A DNA stretch of 10,419 nt from Phycisphaerae bacterium (GCA_021736615.1 JAIPFN010000212.1:1-10419), one strand, 5' to 3'. Numbered from the stretch's first letter, positions 1-5,359 are shown. Numbers and translations are program-made. The notes: generated from the sequence alone by a model not told the origin.

Positions 1-198
1 GTGTCCGGCGATACGGTTAAGTATCGGCAGAACAAAAGCAGCTGTCTTACCAGTACCAGTCTGAGCACATCCGATCATATCTTTACCTGCGATTACGATA
101 GGGATTGCTTCGGCCTGAATTTCTGTTGGGGCTGTGTACCCCGTCGCCAGGATACCCTGGACAAGCTCATCAATGAGCCCAATTTTTGTAAATGACAT
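1..198 (-). CDS. DEAD-box ATP-dependent RNA helicase, N-terminal part (runs off the window)
   Basis: The reverse strand encodes 66 residues from an ATG at 198-196 to the window edge with no stop. Two hallmark DEAD-box elements are visible. The Q motif region has GYTAPTEIQ at residues 20-28. Motif I (Walker A) reads AQTGTGKT at residues 45-52 and binds ATP phosphates. Such proteins are cytoplasmic enzymes that use ATP to unwind short RNA duplexes in ribosome assembly, mRNA decay or cold adaptation. The spacing from start to motif I is normal for short-N-terminus RhlE/DeaD/CshA-type helicases, so the start is probably right. A Shine-Dalgarno AGGA (complement of 206-209) lies 7 bases upstream. 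Motifs II to VI lie outside the window, so the subfamily cannot be decided and no gene symbol is given. The gene is transcribed leftward, away from everything else here. Confidence 0.94.
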   Translation of the reverse strand, partial: MSFTKIGLIDELVQGILATGYTAPTEIQAEAIPIVIAGKDMIGCAQTGTGKTAAFVLPILNRIAGH

Positions 199-269
199 TC
201 TTTTTTCCTAAAAATAAATATTTTGCTGCCCAAACTCCTGTCCGGGCCAGCGGGCGTATTAGCAGGCCT

Positions 270-286
270 GCTTACACAATGTAAGC
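270..286. promoter_or_regulatory. Perfect 7+3+7 palindrome at the predicted helicase transcription start
   Basis: GCTTACA, then CAA, then TGTAAGC form a perfect 7-base inverted repeat just downstream of the predicted minus-strand -10 box. Its position over the likely start site fits either an operator or a hairpin at the extreme 5' end of the helicase mRNA. Which of these applies cannot be decided from sequence. Confidence 0.4.
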
Positions 287-288
287 CT

Positions 289-316
289 ATAATAAACCCG
301 CATAACTACGTGTAAA
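289..316 (-). promoter_or_regulatory. Probable sigma-70 promoter of the DEAD-box helicase gene
   Basis: On the reverse strand TTTACA (complement of 311-316) and TATTAT (complement of 289-294) are separated by 16 bases, a good vegetative promoter match. The predicted start is near 282, giving an untranslated leader of roughly 85 bases before the ATG at 198. Long leaders are common for cold-regulated DEAD-box genes, but no cold-box motif is recognised here. This is sequence inference only. Confidence 0.5.
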
Positions 317-403
317 CGGGGATTCAGCCCATTTTTTGCATAAACTTACAGGAGATTTGACCTCATGACATGCAAGAAGAACCGGTCCGCCGGATACGAT
401 TAA

Positions 404-675
404 TCAAGATAATAACACAAACCACCAATTTTTGCAAGAAAAAACCAGAATTACCGTAGCGAGTAGCGGGGTGAGCGAGTTTATTTGGTGGCAAATTAAT
501 TTGGCTTTAAAGAACCGTAAGACGCCCACACAGAAGCGCGAGGGCGCAAGCCCTCCGAATAAAACCCTAAAAGAACAGTATTGATGCAAAAATAGAGATT
601 CATCTCTAATGTACATTAATGACAATTTAGACGGACAATGAAATTGCGAAATCCGTACGTTCACAAGTGTTCCTG
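404..675. other. Gene-free spacer segment with a dispersed repeat element
   Basis: No credible gene is seen on either strand. The segment contains the 39-base dispersed element at 530-568. Upstream of it is a stretch (about 455-529) rich in GTAGCGAG/GTGAGCGAG-like direct repeats that may belong to the same larger element. An imperfect 14-base palindrome (AGAGAT-TC-ATCTCT) lies at 594-607. An 86-codon reverse reading frame through this region is a by-product of the repeat, because the same short peptide is read from the second repeat copy near 8250. Confidence 0.5.
530..568 (-). repeat. 39-base dispersed palindromic element, copy 1 (inverted relative to copy 2)
   Basis: The reverse complement of 530-568 is identical over 39 bases to 8247-8285. 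The core on the plus strand is GAGGGC, loop GCAA, GCCCTC (540-555), a perfect 6-bp stem closed by a GNRA-type tetraloop. Weaker similarity continues past the 8285 end of copy 2 (a GTCTT...CGGTT stretch), so the mobile unit may be longer than the identical core. Both copies lie in spacers, as expected of REP/MITE-like elements. Confidence 0.75.
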
Positions 676-690
676 TTGAAATAGTTTCAA
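676..690. promoter_or_regulatory. Perfect palindrome upstream of the 707-735 promoter
   Basis: TTGAAA-TAG-TTTCAA is a perfect 6+3+6 inverted repeat centred about 24 bases upstream of a candidate -35 box. Position and symmetry are those of a dimeric regulator's binding site. No specific regulator family is recognised. Confidence 0.3.
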
Positions 691-706
691 AATAAAGTTG
701 GAAACC

Positions 707-735
707 TTGAGTATTCGAGACAGATTTGATATTCT
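707..735 (+). promoter_or_regulatory. Candidate promoter for the 817 gene
   Basis: TTGAGT at 707-712 and TATTCT at 730-735 are separated by exactly 17 bases, each matching four of six consensus positions. The predicted start is near 741-743, exactly where the structured leader begins. A second possible -10, TATAAT at 775-780, has a better hexamer but no recognisable -35. If that one is used, the leader would be only about 30 bases and unstructured. Confidence 0.4.
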
Positions 736-740
736 ATTAG

Positions 741-808
741 AAACTAGGCTCAGCGGCGTAGCTGGGCTAAGATATATAATGGTATATGGAAATCCTAGTT
801 GAAAGGAG
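741..808 (+). promoter_or_regulatory. Potentially folded mRNA leader ending at the ribosome binding site
   Basis: Three helices can be drawn. An outer 7-bp stem pairs AACTAGG (742-748) with CCTAGTT (794-800). Inside it CTCAGC (749-754) pairs with GCTGGG (761-766, one wobble) around a 6-base loop, and ATATA (774-778 region) can pair with TATAT further on. The closing strand abuts the AAGGAG ribosome binding site (803-808), so folding could alter access to it. The layout resembles a three-way-junction regulatory leader, but no known riboswitch class is recognised. Confidence 0.3.
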
Positions 809-816
809 ATATTGCC

Positions 817-2073
817 ATGTTTTCATCAAATAAGATCCTGCTGGTCTTGCTGGTTATATGTATCTTTGGATCGGTGGCAATAGCTGAAACTATTAGGCCG
901 GGTAAGTATGACTGTTTCGGCCGTGTAGTAAAAAAAGCCAATGGCGAGATCGCTGTTTTTTCTGGTTTTGGCTGTCAAACTTTTCCCGCAAAGCTTCATA
1001 AGCATCTAAGTCCCTATCTCGGTAAGTTTGTCAAGGTTGATTATACACGGATCAGAGACCAGGAAACAGGCATGATCACCTGGTTTGGCAGTCCTATCGG
1101 CAATATTGAGAAAGTTACTGTTATTGCCAACACTATAGATCAGTTGCCGGTAGTGGTCACCGCTGTCCCTGTTAAAAAAGTATACGAACTCTCCGAACCT
1201 GTAAAGGTTCGCGTTTCGATCACAAACAAAAGCAGCGAACCACGAAGCATACAACTGCGCGCTTCAGAAACGGTTTTATGTCAGGATTATCGCAGACGGC
1301 ATGCACTTGAACCTGACGATCATTATCATGATCGGACGCCCTATGGTCTTGCCAAGGGTCCTTCTTATTCGCGAAATCTTAAACCGGGGCAGAAGATTCA
1401 GTTCACTGTAGTTTCTCAGCAAATGGCAGAACCAGGTATCTATCAACTTCTCTATTGTCTATCGGTCAGTGAACCAAAGCTCTACTGCCAGTCAGCGATT
1501 ACGCAGGTAACCGTTAAAAAAGCCGAAAATAAGAACCAAGAGCACAAGGCTCTGAAAAAATGGCTTGGCATGGCCACTTTCAGTCAGCGCATCCGGATTG
1601 CAGAACGGCTTCTTGGTTTTGGTGATAACAGCGGAACGGAAGAAATACTCCGCCATTTGAAAGAAAATCAAGACTCAAAAAGACAATCCTATAATGGAGC
1701 GACCATCCGATTTGTTTGGCGGCATGGAGGACAGAAGGGCCAGGAGGTGATGATCTCTTTGATTAAGCGGCAAACAAGGCAGGACTCTGTGTGGGGGATG
1801 TTAGAGGGTATTGAAATGTCACCAAACCGAATTCAGTTGCTTCAGGACCTTTTGGCCTGTAGCAAGCCGACACGAAGAGATATAGCCGGGTGGGTTGACG
1901 AACCAAGGATATGCGATATTACCGCACGGTGGCTTGCAGGGTATACGAATGAGCGGGTGAAGTTTCCGATAAACGGATCACTGCAAGGAAGAGGTCAAGC
2001 GGTTGGTGCAGTTCAGAAAACACTGAAAGATGATCCGGAATCTTTCAATGTTTTGTCCAAAAATTACTGGTAA
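817..2073 (+). CDS. Exported protein of unknown function with an Ig-like middle domain and a helical C-terminal half
   Basis: The gene encodes 418 residues from the ATG at 817, chosen because AGGAG (804-808) sits 8 bases upstream. An upstream in-frame TTG at 799 precedes that site and is unlikely. Residues 1-23 are a typical signal peptide (hydrophobic core, cleavage after AIA), so the product is secreted or periplasmic. Residues about 25-105 form a small beta-rich region. Residues about 109-235 look like an Ig/BsuPI-type beta sandwich (pattern of LSEPVKVRVSITNKS followed by LKPGQKI), typical of extracytoplasmic proteins. From about 240 to the end the protein is helical, with spacing suggestive of HEAT-like repeats. 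No catalytic motif is seen and the function is unknown. Its 3' end overlaps a gene remnant in another frame. Several Cys residues (in YDC, GFGC, LLYC, LYC) could form disulphides. Confidence 0.85.
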   Translation: MFSSNKILLVLLVICIFGSVAIAETIRPGKYDCFGRVVKKANGEIAVFSGFGCQTFPAKLHKHLSPYLGKFVKVDYTRIRDQETGMITWFGSPIGNIEKVTVIANTIDQLPVVVTAVPVKKVYELSEPVKVRVSITNKSSEPRSIQLRASETVLCQDYRRRHALEPDDHYHDRTPYGLAKGPSYSRNLKPGQKIQFTVVSQQMAEPGIYQLLYCLSVSEPKLYCQSAITQVTVKKAENKNQEHKALKKWLGMATFSQRIRIAERLLGFGDNSGTEEILRHLKENQDSKRQSYNGATIRFVWRHGGQKGQEVMISLIKRQTRQDSVWGMLEGIEMSPNRIQLLQDLLACSKPTRRDIAGWVDEPRICDITARWLAGYTNERVKFPINGSLQGRGQAVGAVQKTLKDDPESFNVLSKNYW

Positions 2074-2183
2074 ATATTCGCCTGTCTTTGATTGAAAAAG
2101 ACGTCCTGAAGGCATTAGCAAAATCCCACGGGTTCCGCGGCCTCGGAGATTTCATCAGAACCAGGGCGTTAGCCATCAAATAA
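2061..2183 (+). pseudogene. Remnant 3' end of a ribbon-helix-helix-like DNA-binding protein
   Basis: In the frame starting at 2061, 40 codons run to a TAA at 2181-2183 with coding-like content. VNIRLS resembles the short beta strand of ribbon-helix-helix (CopG/MobC-type) proteins. LIEKDVLKALAKSHG and the FIRTRAL stretch fit the following two helices, with a Gly-rich turn between. Such proteins act as antitoxins, plasmid regulators or relaxosome accessories. There is no ATG or GTG with a ribosome binding site. The frame is closed upstream by a stop at 2031-2033, and the first ten codons overlap the end of the preceding gene. The best reading is a truncated or decayed gene. A short protein from the TTG at 2088 is possible but would lack the beta strand. 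The match is by eye only. Confidence 0.45.
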
Positions 2184-2191
2184 TTTGACTT

Positions 2192-2205
2192 TGCGATCTA
2201 TCGCA
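2192..2205. promoter_or_regulatory. Short inverted repeat behind the RHH remnant
   Basis: TGCGAT-CT-ATCGCA is a perfect 6-base inverted repeat with a 2-base centre. That centre is too tight for an RNA hairpin but suits a dimer-binding DNA site. Its nearness to a ribbon-helix-helix remnant is suggestive only. Confidence 0.2.
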
Positions 2206-2276
2206 GGTAAAATTCTGTTCGTTTATGCAAATTGGGTTTAATCCCTTTTGCGCGTTTTAATGCGGCTTTTTAGATT

Positions 2277-2321
2277 GTTTACAGCCCGTAAACGCTAATC
2301 GCTAATTGCTAATTGCTAATT
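2277..2321 (+). repeat. Palindrome followed by four tandem heptamers, directly upstream of the NIPSNAP ribosome binding site
   Basis: GTTTAC-AGCCC-GTAAAC (2277-2293) is a perfect 6+5+6 inverted repeat. It runs straight into four 7-base units (GCTAATC once, GCTAATT three times, 2294-2321). The array ends one base before the AAAGGA ribosome binding site of the next gene, so it lies in that gene's leader or promoter. Read on the other strand the units are AGC plus four bases, the same 7-base pattern seen at 5360-5394. Confidence 0.8.
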
Positions 2322-2337
2322 AAAGGAAAATATTGCC

Positions 2338-3144
2338 ATGAAGAAAATTACCGTCATCCTAGCCGTCATCTTTGCTATCGTATCTGTAACCTGCGCCGCG
2401 GCCCCAAAAGCTGCCGACACCAAAAAAGCAAAACCAGCCGCCCAGAAACAGGATTTCTATGAGCTGCGGTTATATCGCATCGAGTCAGCCGAGAAACAAA
2501 AGATCGTAAGCACATATCTGGAAAAAGCCCTGCTGCCGGCACTGAACCGAATGTCGCTTAATAACGTCGGAGTTTTCACCGTCAAGGACTCACCCGAGGA
2601 TTTCTCGATCTATGTCCTTATCACTTACCCCAGACTGCAAATGTTAGCCGGGGTCAATGACAAGCTCGAATCCGACGAGGTCTACAATAAAGCGGCCGCC
2701 GATTATTTCGCGCTCGGCAAAAAAGACCCCGCATACACTCGCATCGAAAGCCGCCTGATGAAAGCGTTCTCCGGAATACCCACAATGGAAATACCCGCAC
2801 AGACAAAATCAAAATCACCGAGAATGTTCGAACTGCGAATCTACGAAAGCCACAACGAACACAAGGCCCGCCTGAAAGTGGACATGTTCAACACCGGCGA
2901 GATACAGGTAATGCGTGATACAAAACTCGCTCCCGTCTTTTTCGGTGAAACCCTCATCGGCAGCGACGTGCCGAACCTGACCTACATGCTTTCAGCACCC
3001 GACGCCGACGCCCACAACGAACACTGGAAAGCATTCATGGCTCACCCGGAATGGAATCGAATGAAAAACCTGCCAAAATACACGGACACAGTATCAAAAA
3101 TAACAAAGACATTCCTGGTCCCAACAAAATACTCGCAGCTATAA
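2338..3144 (+). CDS. Exported NIPSNAP family protein with two NIPSNAP-like domains
   Basis: The 268-residue product begins with a signal peptide (residues 1 to about 22) and a Lys/Ala/Pro-rich linker to about residue 37. It then has two copies of a ferredoxin-like alpha/beta fold of the NIPSNAP / dimeric alpha-beta-barrel type. Domain 1 (about 39-145) starts FYELRLYRI. Domain 2 (about 162-267) starts MFELRIYES and ends with the typical HWKAFMAHPEWNRM region followed by a basic strand. Bacterial NIPSNAP proteins are widespread but have no settled biochemical role. The signal peptide suggests an extracytoplasmic or periplasmic role. The start is supported by AAAGGA (2322-2327) ten bases upstream. 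The initiation region closely resembles that of the 817 gene, both ending ATATTGCCATG. The gene is convergent with the Dabb gene. Confidence 0.88.
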   Translation: MKKITVILAVIFAIVSVTCAAAPKAADTKKAKPAAQKQDFYELRLYRIESAEKQKIVSTYLEKALLPALNRMSLNNVGVFTVKDSPEDFSIYVLITYPRLQMLAGVNDKLESDEVYNKAAADYFALGKKDPAYTRIESRLMKAFSGIPTMEIPAQTKSKSPRMFELRIYESHNEHKARLKVDMFNTGEIQVMRDTKLAPVFFGETLIGSDVPNLTYMLSAPDADAHNEHWKAFMAHPEWNRMKNLPKYTDTVSKITKTFLVPTKYSQL

Positions 3145-3161
3145 AATAGCCAATACCGTAG

Positions 3162-3182
3162 GGGCACCCCTCGTGGGTGCCC
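3162..3182. repeat. REP-like hairpin between convergent genes
   Basis: GGGCACCC, loop CTCGT, GGGTGCCC form a perfect 8-bp stem. Seven A follow on the plus side and there is no T-run after the stem on either strand, so it is not a canonical intrinsic terminator. Its form and position between two gene ends fit a dispersed REP-type palindrome. Confidence 0.6.
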
Positions 3183-3204
3183 AAAAAAACAAACTGCTAT
3201 CTTG

Positions 3205-3510
3205 TCACTTGGAAATAGAATCGAACACGCGAACTTTTTCCCAGTTCGCTTTGTTCTTTTCAAGGAACTCGATGTGCTGTGAGTGCTGCTGGTACTGGTT
3301 TTGATATTTAAGATTCTCAAAGACGACGTGCAGTCCAACCTGGAAATCCAGATCGTTAACCGGCCGGTCAAGCTCTTTGGCAAGTTCCCCCGCCGCAAAG
3401 AAAACAACACCCGGATGATCCTTTAGATATGTATAACAATCGGCAACCAACCCCTCAATAGCCGCCTGCGAGGAGTCCTTCAAAGTAAAATAGACGTTAT
3501 GAATCAGCAT
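3205..3510 (-). CDS. Dabb family (stress-responsive alpha/beta barrel) protein
   Basis: The 101-residue product has the normal single-domain Dabb length and pattern. It opens with the strand MLIHNVYFTL and continues through GVVFFAAG at about residues 34-41, DFQVGLHVVF at 55-64, the conserved YQQHSQH at 73-79, and a C-terminal WEKVRVFDS at 90-98. Dabb proteins are small cytoplasmic dimers forming an alpha/beta barrel. Some homologues are induced by stress or act as cyclases, but most bacterial members have no assigned reaction. There is no signal peptide, unlike the neighbouring NIPSNAP protein, which belongs to a structurally related barrel fold. The ATG (3510-3508) is preceded by AAAGGG and eight further bases. 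That ribosome binding site lies inside a strong hairpin, so translation may be controlled. The gene is divergent from the EF-hand gene and convergent with NIPSNAP. Confidence 0.9.
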   Translation of the reverse strand: MLIHNVYFTLKDSSQAAIEGLVADCYTYLKDHPGVVFFAAGELAKELDRPVNDLDFQVGLHVVFENLKYQNQYQQHSQHIEFLEKNKANWEKVRVFDSISK

Positions 3511-3552
3511 AAAAAAAGCCCTTTCGCTTAATATATCAACATACGAAAGGGC
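3511..3552 (-). promoter_or_regulatory. Leader hairpin that masks the Dabb ribosome binding site and looks like an attenuator
   Basis: On the reverse strand GCCCTTTCG (complement of 3544-3552) pairs perfectly with CGAAAGGGC (complement of 3518-3526) across a 17-base loop. The downstream arm contains the only plausible Shine-Dalgarno, AAAGGG. It is followed at once by seven T (complement of 3511-3517) and then the ATG. A GC-containing 9-bp stem plus a T-run is the form of an intrinsic terminator, here placed before a start codon. It could block translation, end transcription early, or both. Confidence 0.6.
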
Positions 3553-3554
3553 CT

Positions 3555-3583
3555 ATTATTGTTTAAGCCGAGCATGCTTTCAA
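3555..3583 (-). promoter_or_regulatory. Probable promoter of the Dabb gene
   Basis: On the reverse strand TTGAAA (complement of 3578-3583) and AATAAT (complement of 3555-3560) are separated by 17 bases. The predicted transcription start falls at about 3548-3552, inside or at the edge of the first arm of the leader hairpin, so the hairpin would be the very 5' end of the mRNA. Confidence 0.5.
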
Positions 3584-3748
3584 GTAAAATAAAATTGTTT
3601 ACGCCAAAGGCGGTTTCCTTCGATATAGGTACAAGTGAATGCCAAATCAGCAGTCGCATATTAAGATATTTTTAATACTGTATGTTGTTACTTTCATAAC
3701 TCGGTCAGGCCGATAATTAAAAATAAATAAATATTTTATTTTAAAAAT

Positions 3749-3757
3749 TGTTATAAT
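3749..3757 (+). promoter_or_regulatory. Extended -10 promoter of the EF-hand gene
   Basis: TG at 3749-3750, one base, then a consensus TATAAT (3752-3757) make an extended -10 element. It is preceded by about 40 bases of nearly pure A+T that could serve as an UP element. No clear -35 is seen, as is usual with extended -10 promoters. The predicted leader to the ATG at 3840 is about 75 bases. Confidence 0.5.
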
Positions 3758-3839
3758 ATGCAATAACGGCAATAATCGGTTGCGTCAATATGCTTGGTGT
3801 AGTTTAAAGTTAATGTTGTTTTTTGATAGGAGTTTTAAA

Positions 3840-4844
3840 ATGAAGAAAATGTTAAAATGTCTAGCTTTAGTATCGTTATTGTTGGCTTTCGCGGCTGTTT
3901 CGTTTGCCGCAGAAGAAAAAACTGAGAATAAGAAAAAACGCCCAGCAGCGACAGAAAAAGGCGGTCAGCGTGATGCGGCAGGTCTTCTAAAGAGATACCC
4001 CGAAGCCGACAAGGACAAAGACGGAAAGCTCTCAAAAGAAGAGATGGACTCTTTCCGCAAAGCAATGATGGAAGAAAGAACTAAAAAGATGCTCAAAGAG
4101 CACCCTGAAATCGACAAGGACAAAGATGGCAAGATTTCACAAGATGAGATGACCGCTTTCCGCAAAGCAAATCCCAGAAAAGACACACCCAAAAAAGATG
4201 GCGAGACTGCTAATGCTAAAAAGGCACCTGCCGACCAGAAAAAACACGATATGTGGGCAGTACCTTCAGAAGAACGGGCCAAGGAGATCCTCAAAAGGCA
4301 TCCAGAAGCTGACATCAATAAGGATGGAAAACTCGACGCCAAAGAGATGGAAGCTCTTAAGAAGGAATTCTTGAACAAGCCAATGCCGGAAGAAAGAGCT
4401 AAGAAAATGCTAGCTGAGCACCCTGAAATGGATGCCAATAAAGATGGTAAGCTTACTATGAGTGAAGCCAGTGAGTGGTACCAGGCCCAAAAGAGCAAAA
4501 CTGACGACAAGAAAACCGACGCCAAAAAGGCACCGGCAGCTAAGGACAAAAAGGACAAAGGCCCAAGCGAAGAACAACTCGCCAAGATGCTCAAAAAGAC
4601 ACCCGCTGCAGATGCTAACAAAGATGGTAAACTGACCGCTGAAGAAGCTATGGCCTTTAGGAAAACTGAAAATGCCACAAGAATGGCAAAGAAGTACCCG
4701 GAAGCTGACACGGATAAAGACGGCAAACTGTCTGACGACGAGATGAAAGAACTCAGAAAAAAGCTTCAAACCGAAGATAAAGCTAAAAATGCTAAAAAAC
4801 CCAAAGCCAATAAAGGCCAGGGCGAAGACAGGAAGAAAAAATAA
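3840..4844 (+). CDS. Exported protein with six EF-hand calcium loops in three pairs
   Basis: The 334-residue protein starts at the ATG at 3840, 7 bases after AGGAG (3828-3832). An upstream in-frame TTG at 3780 lies before that site and is rejected. Residues 1 to about 23 are a signal peptide. Six EF-hand loops follow at about residues 57-68, 92-103, 158-169, 198-209, 258-269 and 290-301. All keep Asp at 1, Asp/Asn at 3, Asp at 5, Gly at 6 and Glu at 12, so all should bind Ca2+. Each loop follows a short helix ending HPEAD, HPEID or similar. Loop spacings of 35, 66, 40, 60 and 32 residues show three pairs joined by long Lys/Ala/Pro-rich linkers. No enzymatic domain is present. It is likely a periplasmic or extracellular calcium-binding or scaffold protein, a function inferred only from the motifs. 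The C-terminus is a basic, Lys-rich tail. Tandem hairpins follow it. Confidence 0.92.
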   Translation: MKKMLKCLALVSLLLAFAAVSFAAEEKTENKKKRPAATEKGGQRDAAGLLKRYPEADKDKDGKLSKEEMDSFRKAMMEERTKKMLKEHPEIDKDKDGKISQDEMTAFRKANPRKDTPKKDGETANAKKAPADQKKHDMWAVPSEERAKEILKRHPEADINKDGKLDAKEMEALKKEFLNKPMPEERAKKMLAEHPEMDANKDGKLTMSEASEWYQAQKSKTDDKKTDAKKAPAAKDKKDKGPSEEQLAKMLKKTPAADANKDGKLTAEEAMAFRKTENATRMAKKYPEADTDKDGKLSDDEMKELRKKLQTEDKAKNAKKPKANKGQGEDRKKK

Positions 4845-4846
4845 AT

Positions 4847-4877
4847 TTTAAAAAACGCTGAAAATGCGGTTTTTAAA
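4847..4877 (+). terminator. First hairpin behind the EF-hand gene
   Basis: TTTAAAAAACGC (4847-4858) and GCGGTTTTTAAA (4866-4877) pair over 12 positions with one mismatch around a 7-base loop. The A-rich left arm and T-rich right arm make this a weaker, possibly bidirectional terminator, starting three bases after the stop codon. Confidence 0.6.
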
Positions 4878-4883
4878 TTGGAA

Positions 4884-4920
4884 GGCACGGACGATCATTT
4901 GGTTGTTCGTGCCTTTTTTT
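4884..4920 (+). terminator. Strong intrinsic terminator of the EF-hand gene
   Basis: Thirteen base pairs (4884-4896 with 4901-4913, three of them G-T wobbles) close an ATTT tetraloop. The stem begins GGCACG and ends CGTGCC and is followed directly by seven T (4914-4920). This is a textbook Rho-independent terminator, in series with the hairpin just upstream. Confidence 0.88.
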
Positions 4921-5014
4921 GGCTAAAAATGGGGGTATTGGATATTGTGGATATTTCCCACCTGTGGTTTTTGGGTGTTTTAGGCCGGAAATATGGTTCC
5001 AAAACGGTCAAAAA

Positions 5015-5077
5015 TTTGCATTTTTTTGCATTTTTGCGCGCTTTTTGGTCACTTTTGCGCGTTTTTGAGCTTTTTTT
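5015..5077. other. Seven phased T-tracts, probable intrinsically curved DNA
   Basis: T-runs at 5015-5017, 5021-5027, 5031-5035, 5042-5046, 5053-5056, 5062-5066 and 5071-5077 have centres 8 to 11 bases apart, close to one helical turn. Phased A/T-tracts of this kind bend DNA. The G/C-rich gaps include two GCGCG blocks 20 bases apart. Confidence 0.5.
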
Positions 5078-5181
5078 GTCGGTGAAAAATTGTGGAAACT
5101 AAATTCAACAAACCCATACTACCTTTAAACTAGGGTACAGCTAGGCCGGTTTTTGGGGTTGATTTGCTTTCGTTTTTTTAC

Positions 5182-5205
5182 CACTAAGGCACCAAGGCAC
5201 TAAGG
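5182..5205. repeat. Three tandem octamers of the CACYAAGG family
   Basis: CACTAAGG, CACCAAGG and CACTAAGG follow one another with no gap (8-base period). The flanking T-run and following GATACGAAG look like part of the same element. A related pair occurs at 5423-5438. Confidence 0.7.
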
Positions 5206-5359
5206 GATACGAAGAAATTTTAGCCGGAGATTTATAAAGTTCAAAATTTGCCTTTGGGACTAAAGACAATAAGAGTTGGTAATTAAATAAATATGCGGGG
5301 TGATTTTTGCTTGTGGGTTTTGGATAAAAGTGTTAAGTTTTAAATGTTATGTTTTAAGA

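Noticed and set aside
1..195. Plus-strand open frame at the left edge
   Set aside because: It is the shadow of the DEAD-box helicase on the other strand, which shows clear Q motif and Walker A sequences.
365..403. A 12-codon plus-strand mini-ORF (starts MTCKK) behind an AGGAG
   Set aside because: The spacing of 10 bases is long, no promoter or following gene is close enough for a leader peptide role, and length alone gives no evidence of coding.
404..664. An 86-codon minus-strand frame
   Set aside because: It is mostly read through the dispersed 39-base repeat. The same peptide stretch appears from the other repeat copy, with no ribosome binding site or domain.
741..800. Purine-riboswitch resemblance (TATAAT...TATATGG) in the leader
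   Set aside because: Only short A/T-rich pieces agree. The conserved two-hairpin loop-loop arrangement and junction bases of purine riboswitches are missing.
799..816. TTG at 799 as the start of the 418-residue protein (and likewise TTG at 3780 for the EF-hand protein and ATG at 9695 for the RDD protein)
   Set aside because: In each case the Shine-Dalgarno lies downstream of, or inside, the extended start and is correctly spaced for the later ATG, which also places the signal peptide or first helix normally.
3162..3182. Hairpin as a bidirectional terminator for the convergent NIPSNAP and Dabb genes
   Set aside because: No T-run follows the stem on either strand. The A-run on the plus side is in the wrong place.
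4878..5102. A 74-codon plus-strand frame after the EF-hand gene
   Set aside because: It begins inside the terminator and translates T-tract DNA into Phe/Leu-rich low-complexity sequence, with no ribosome binding site.
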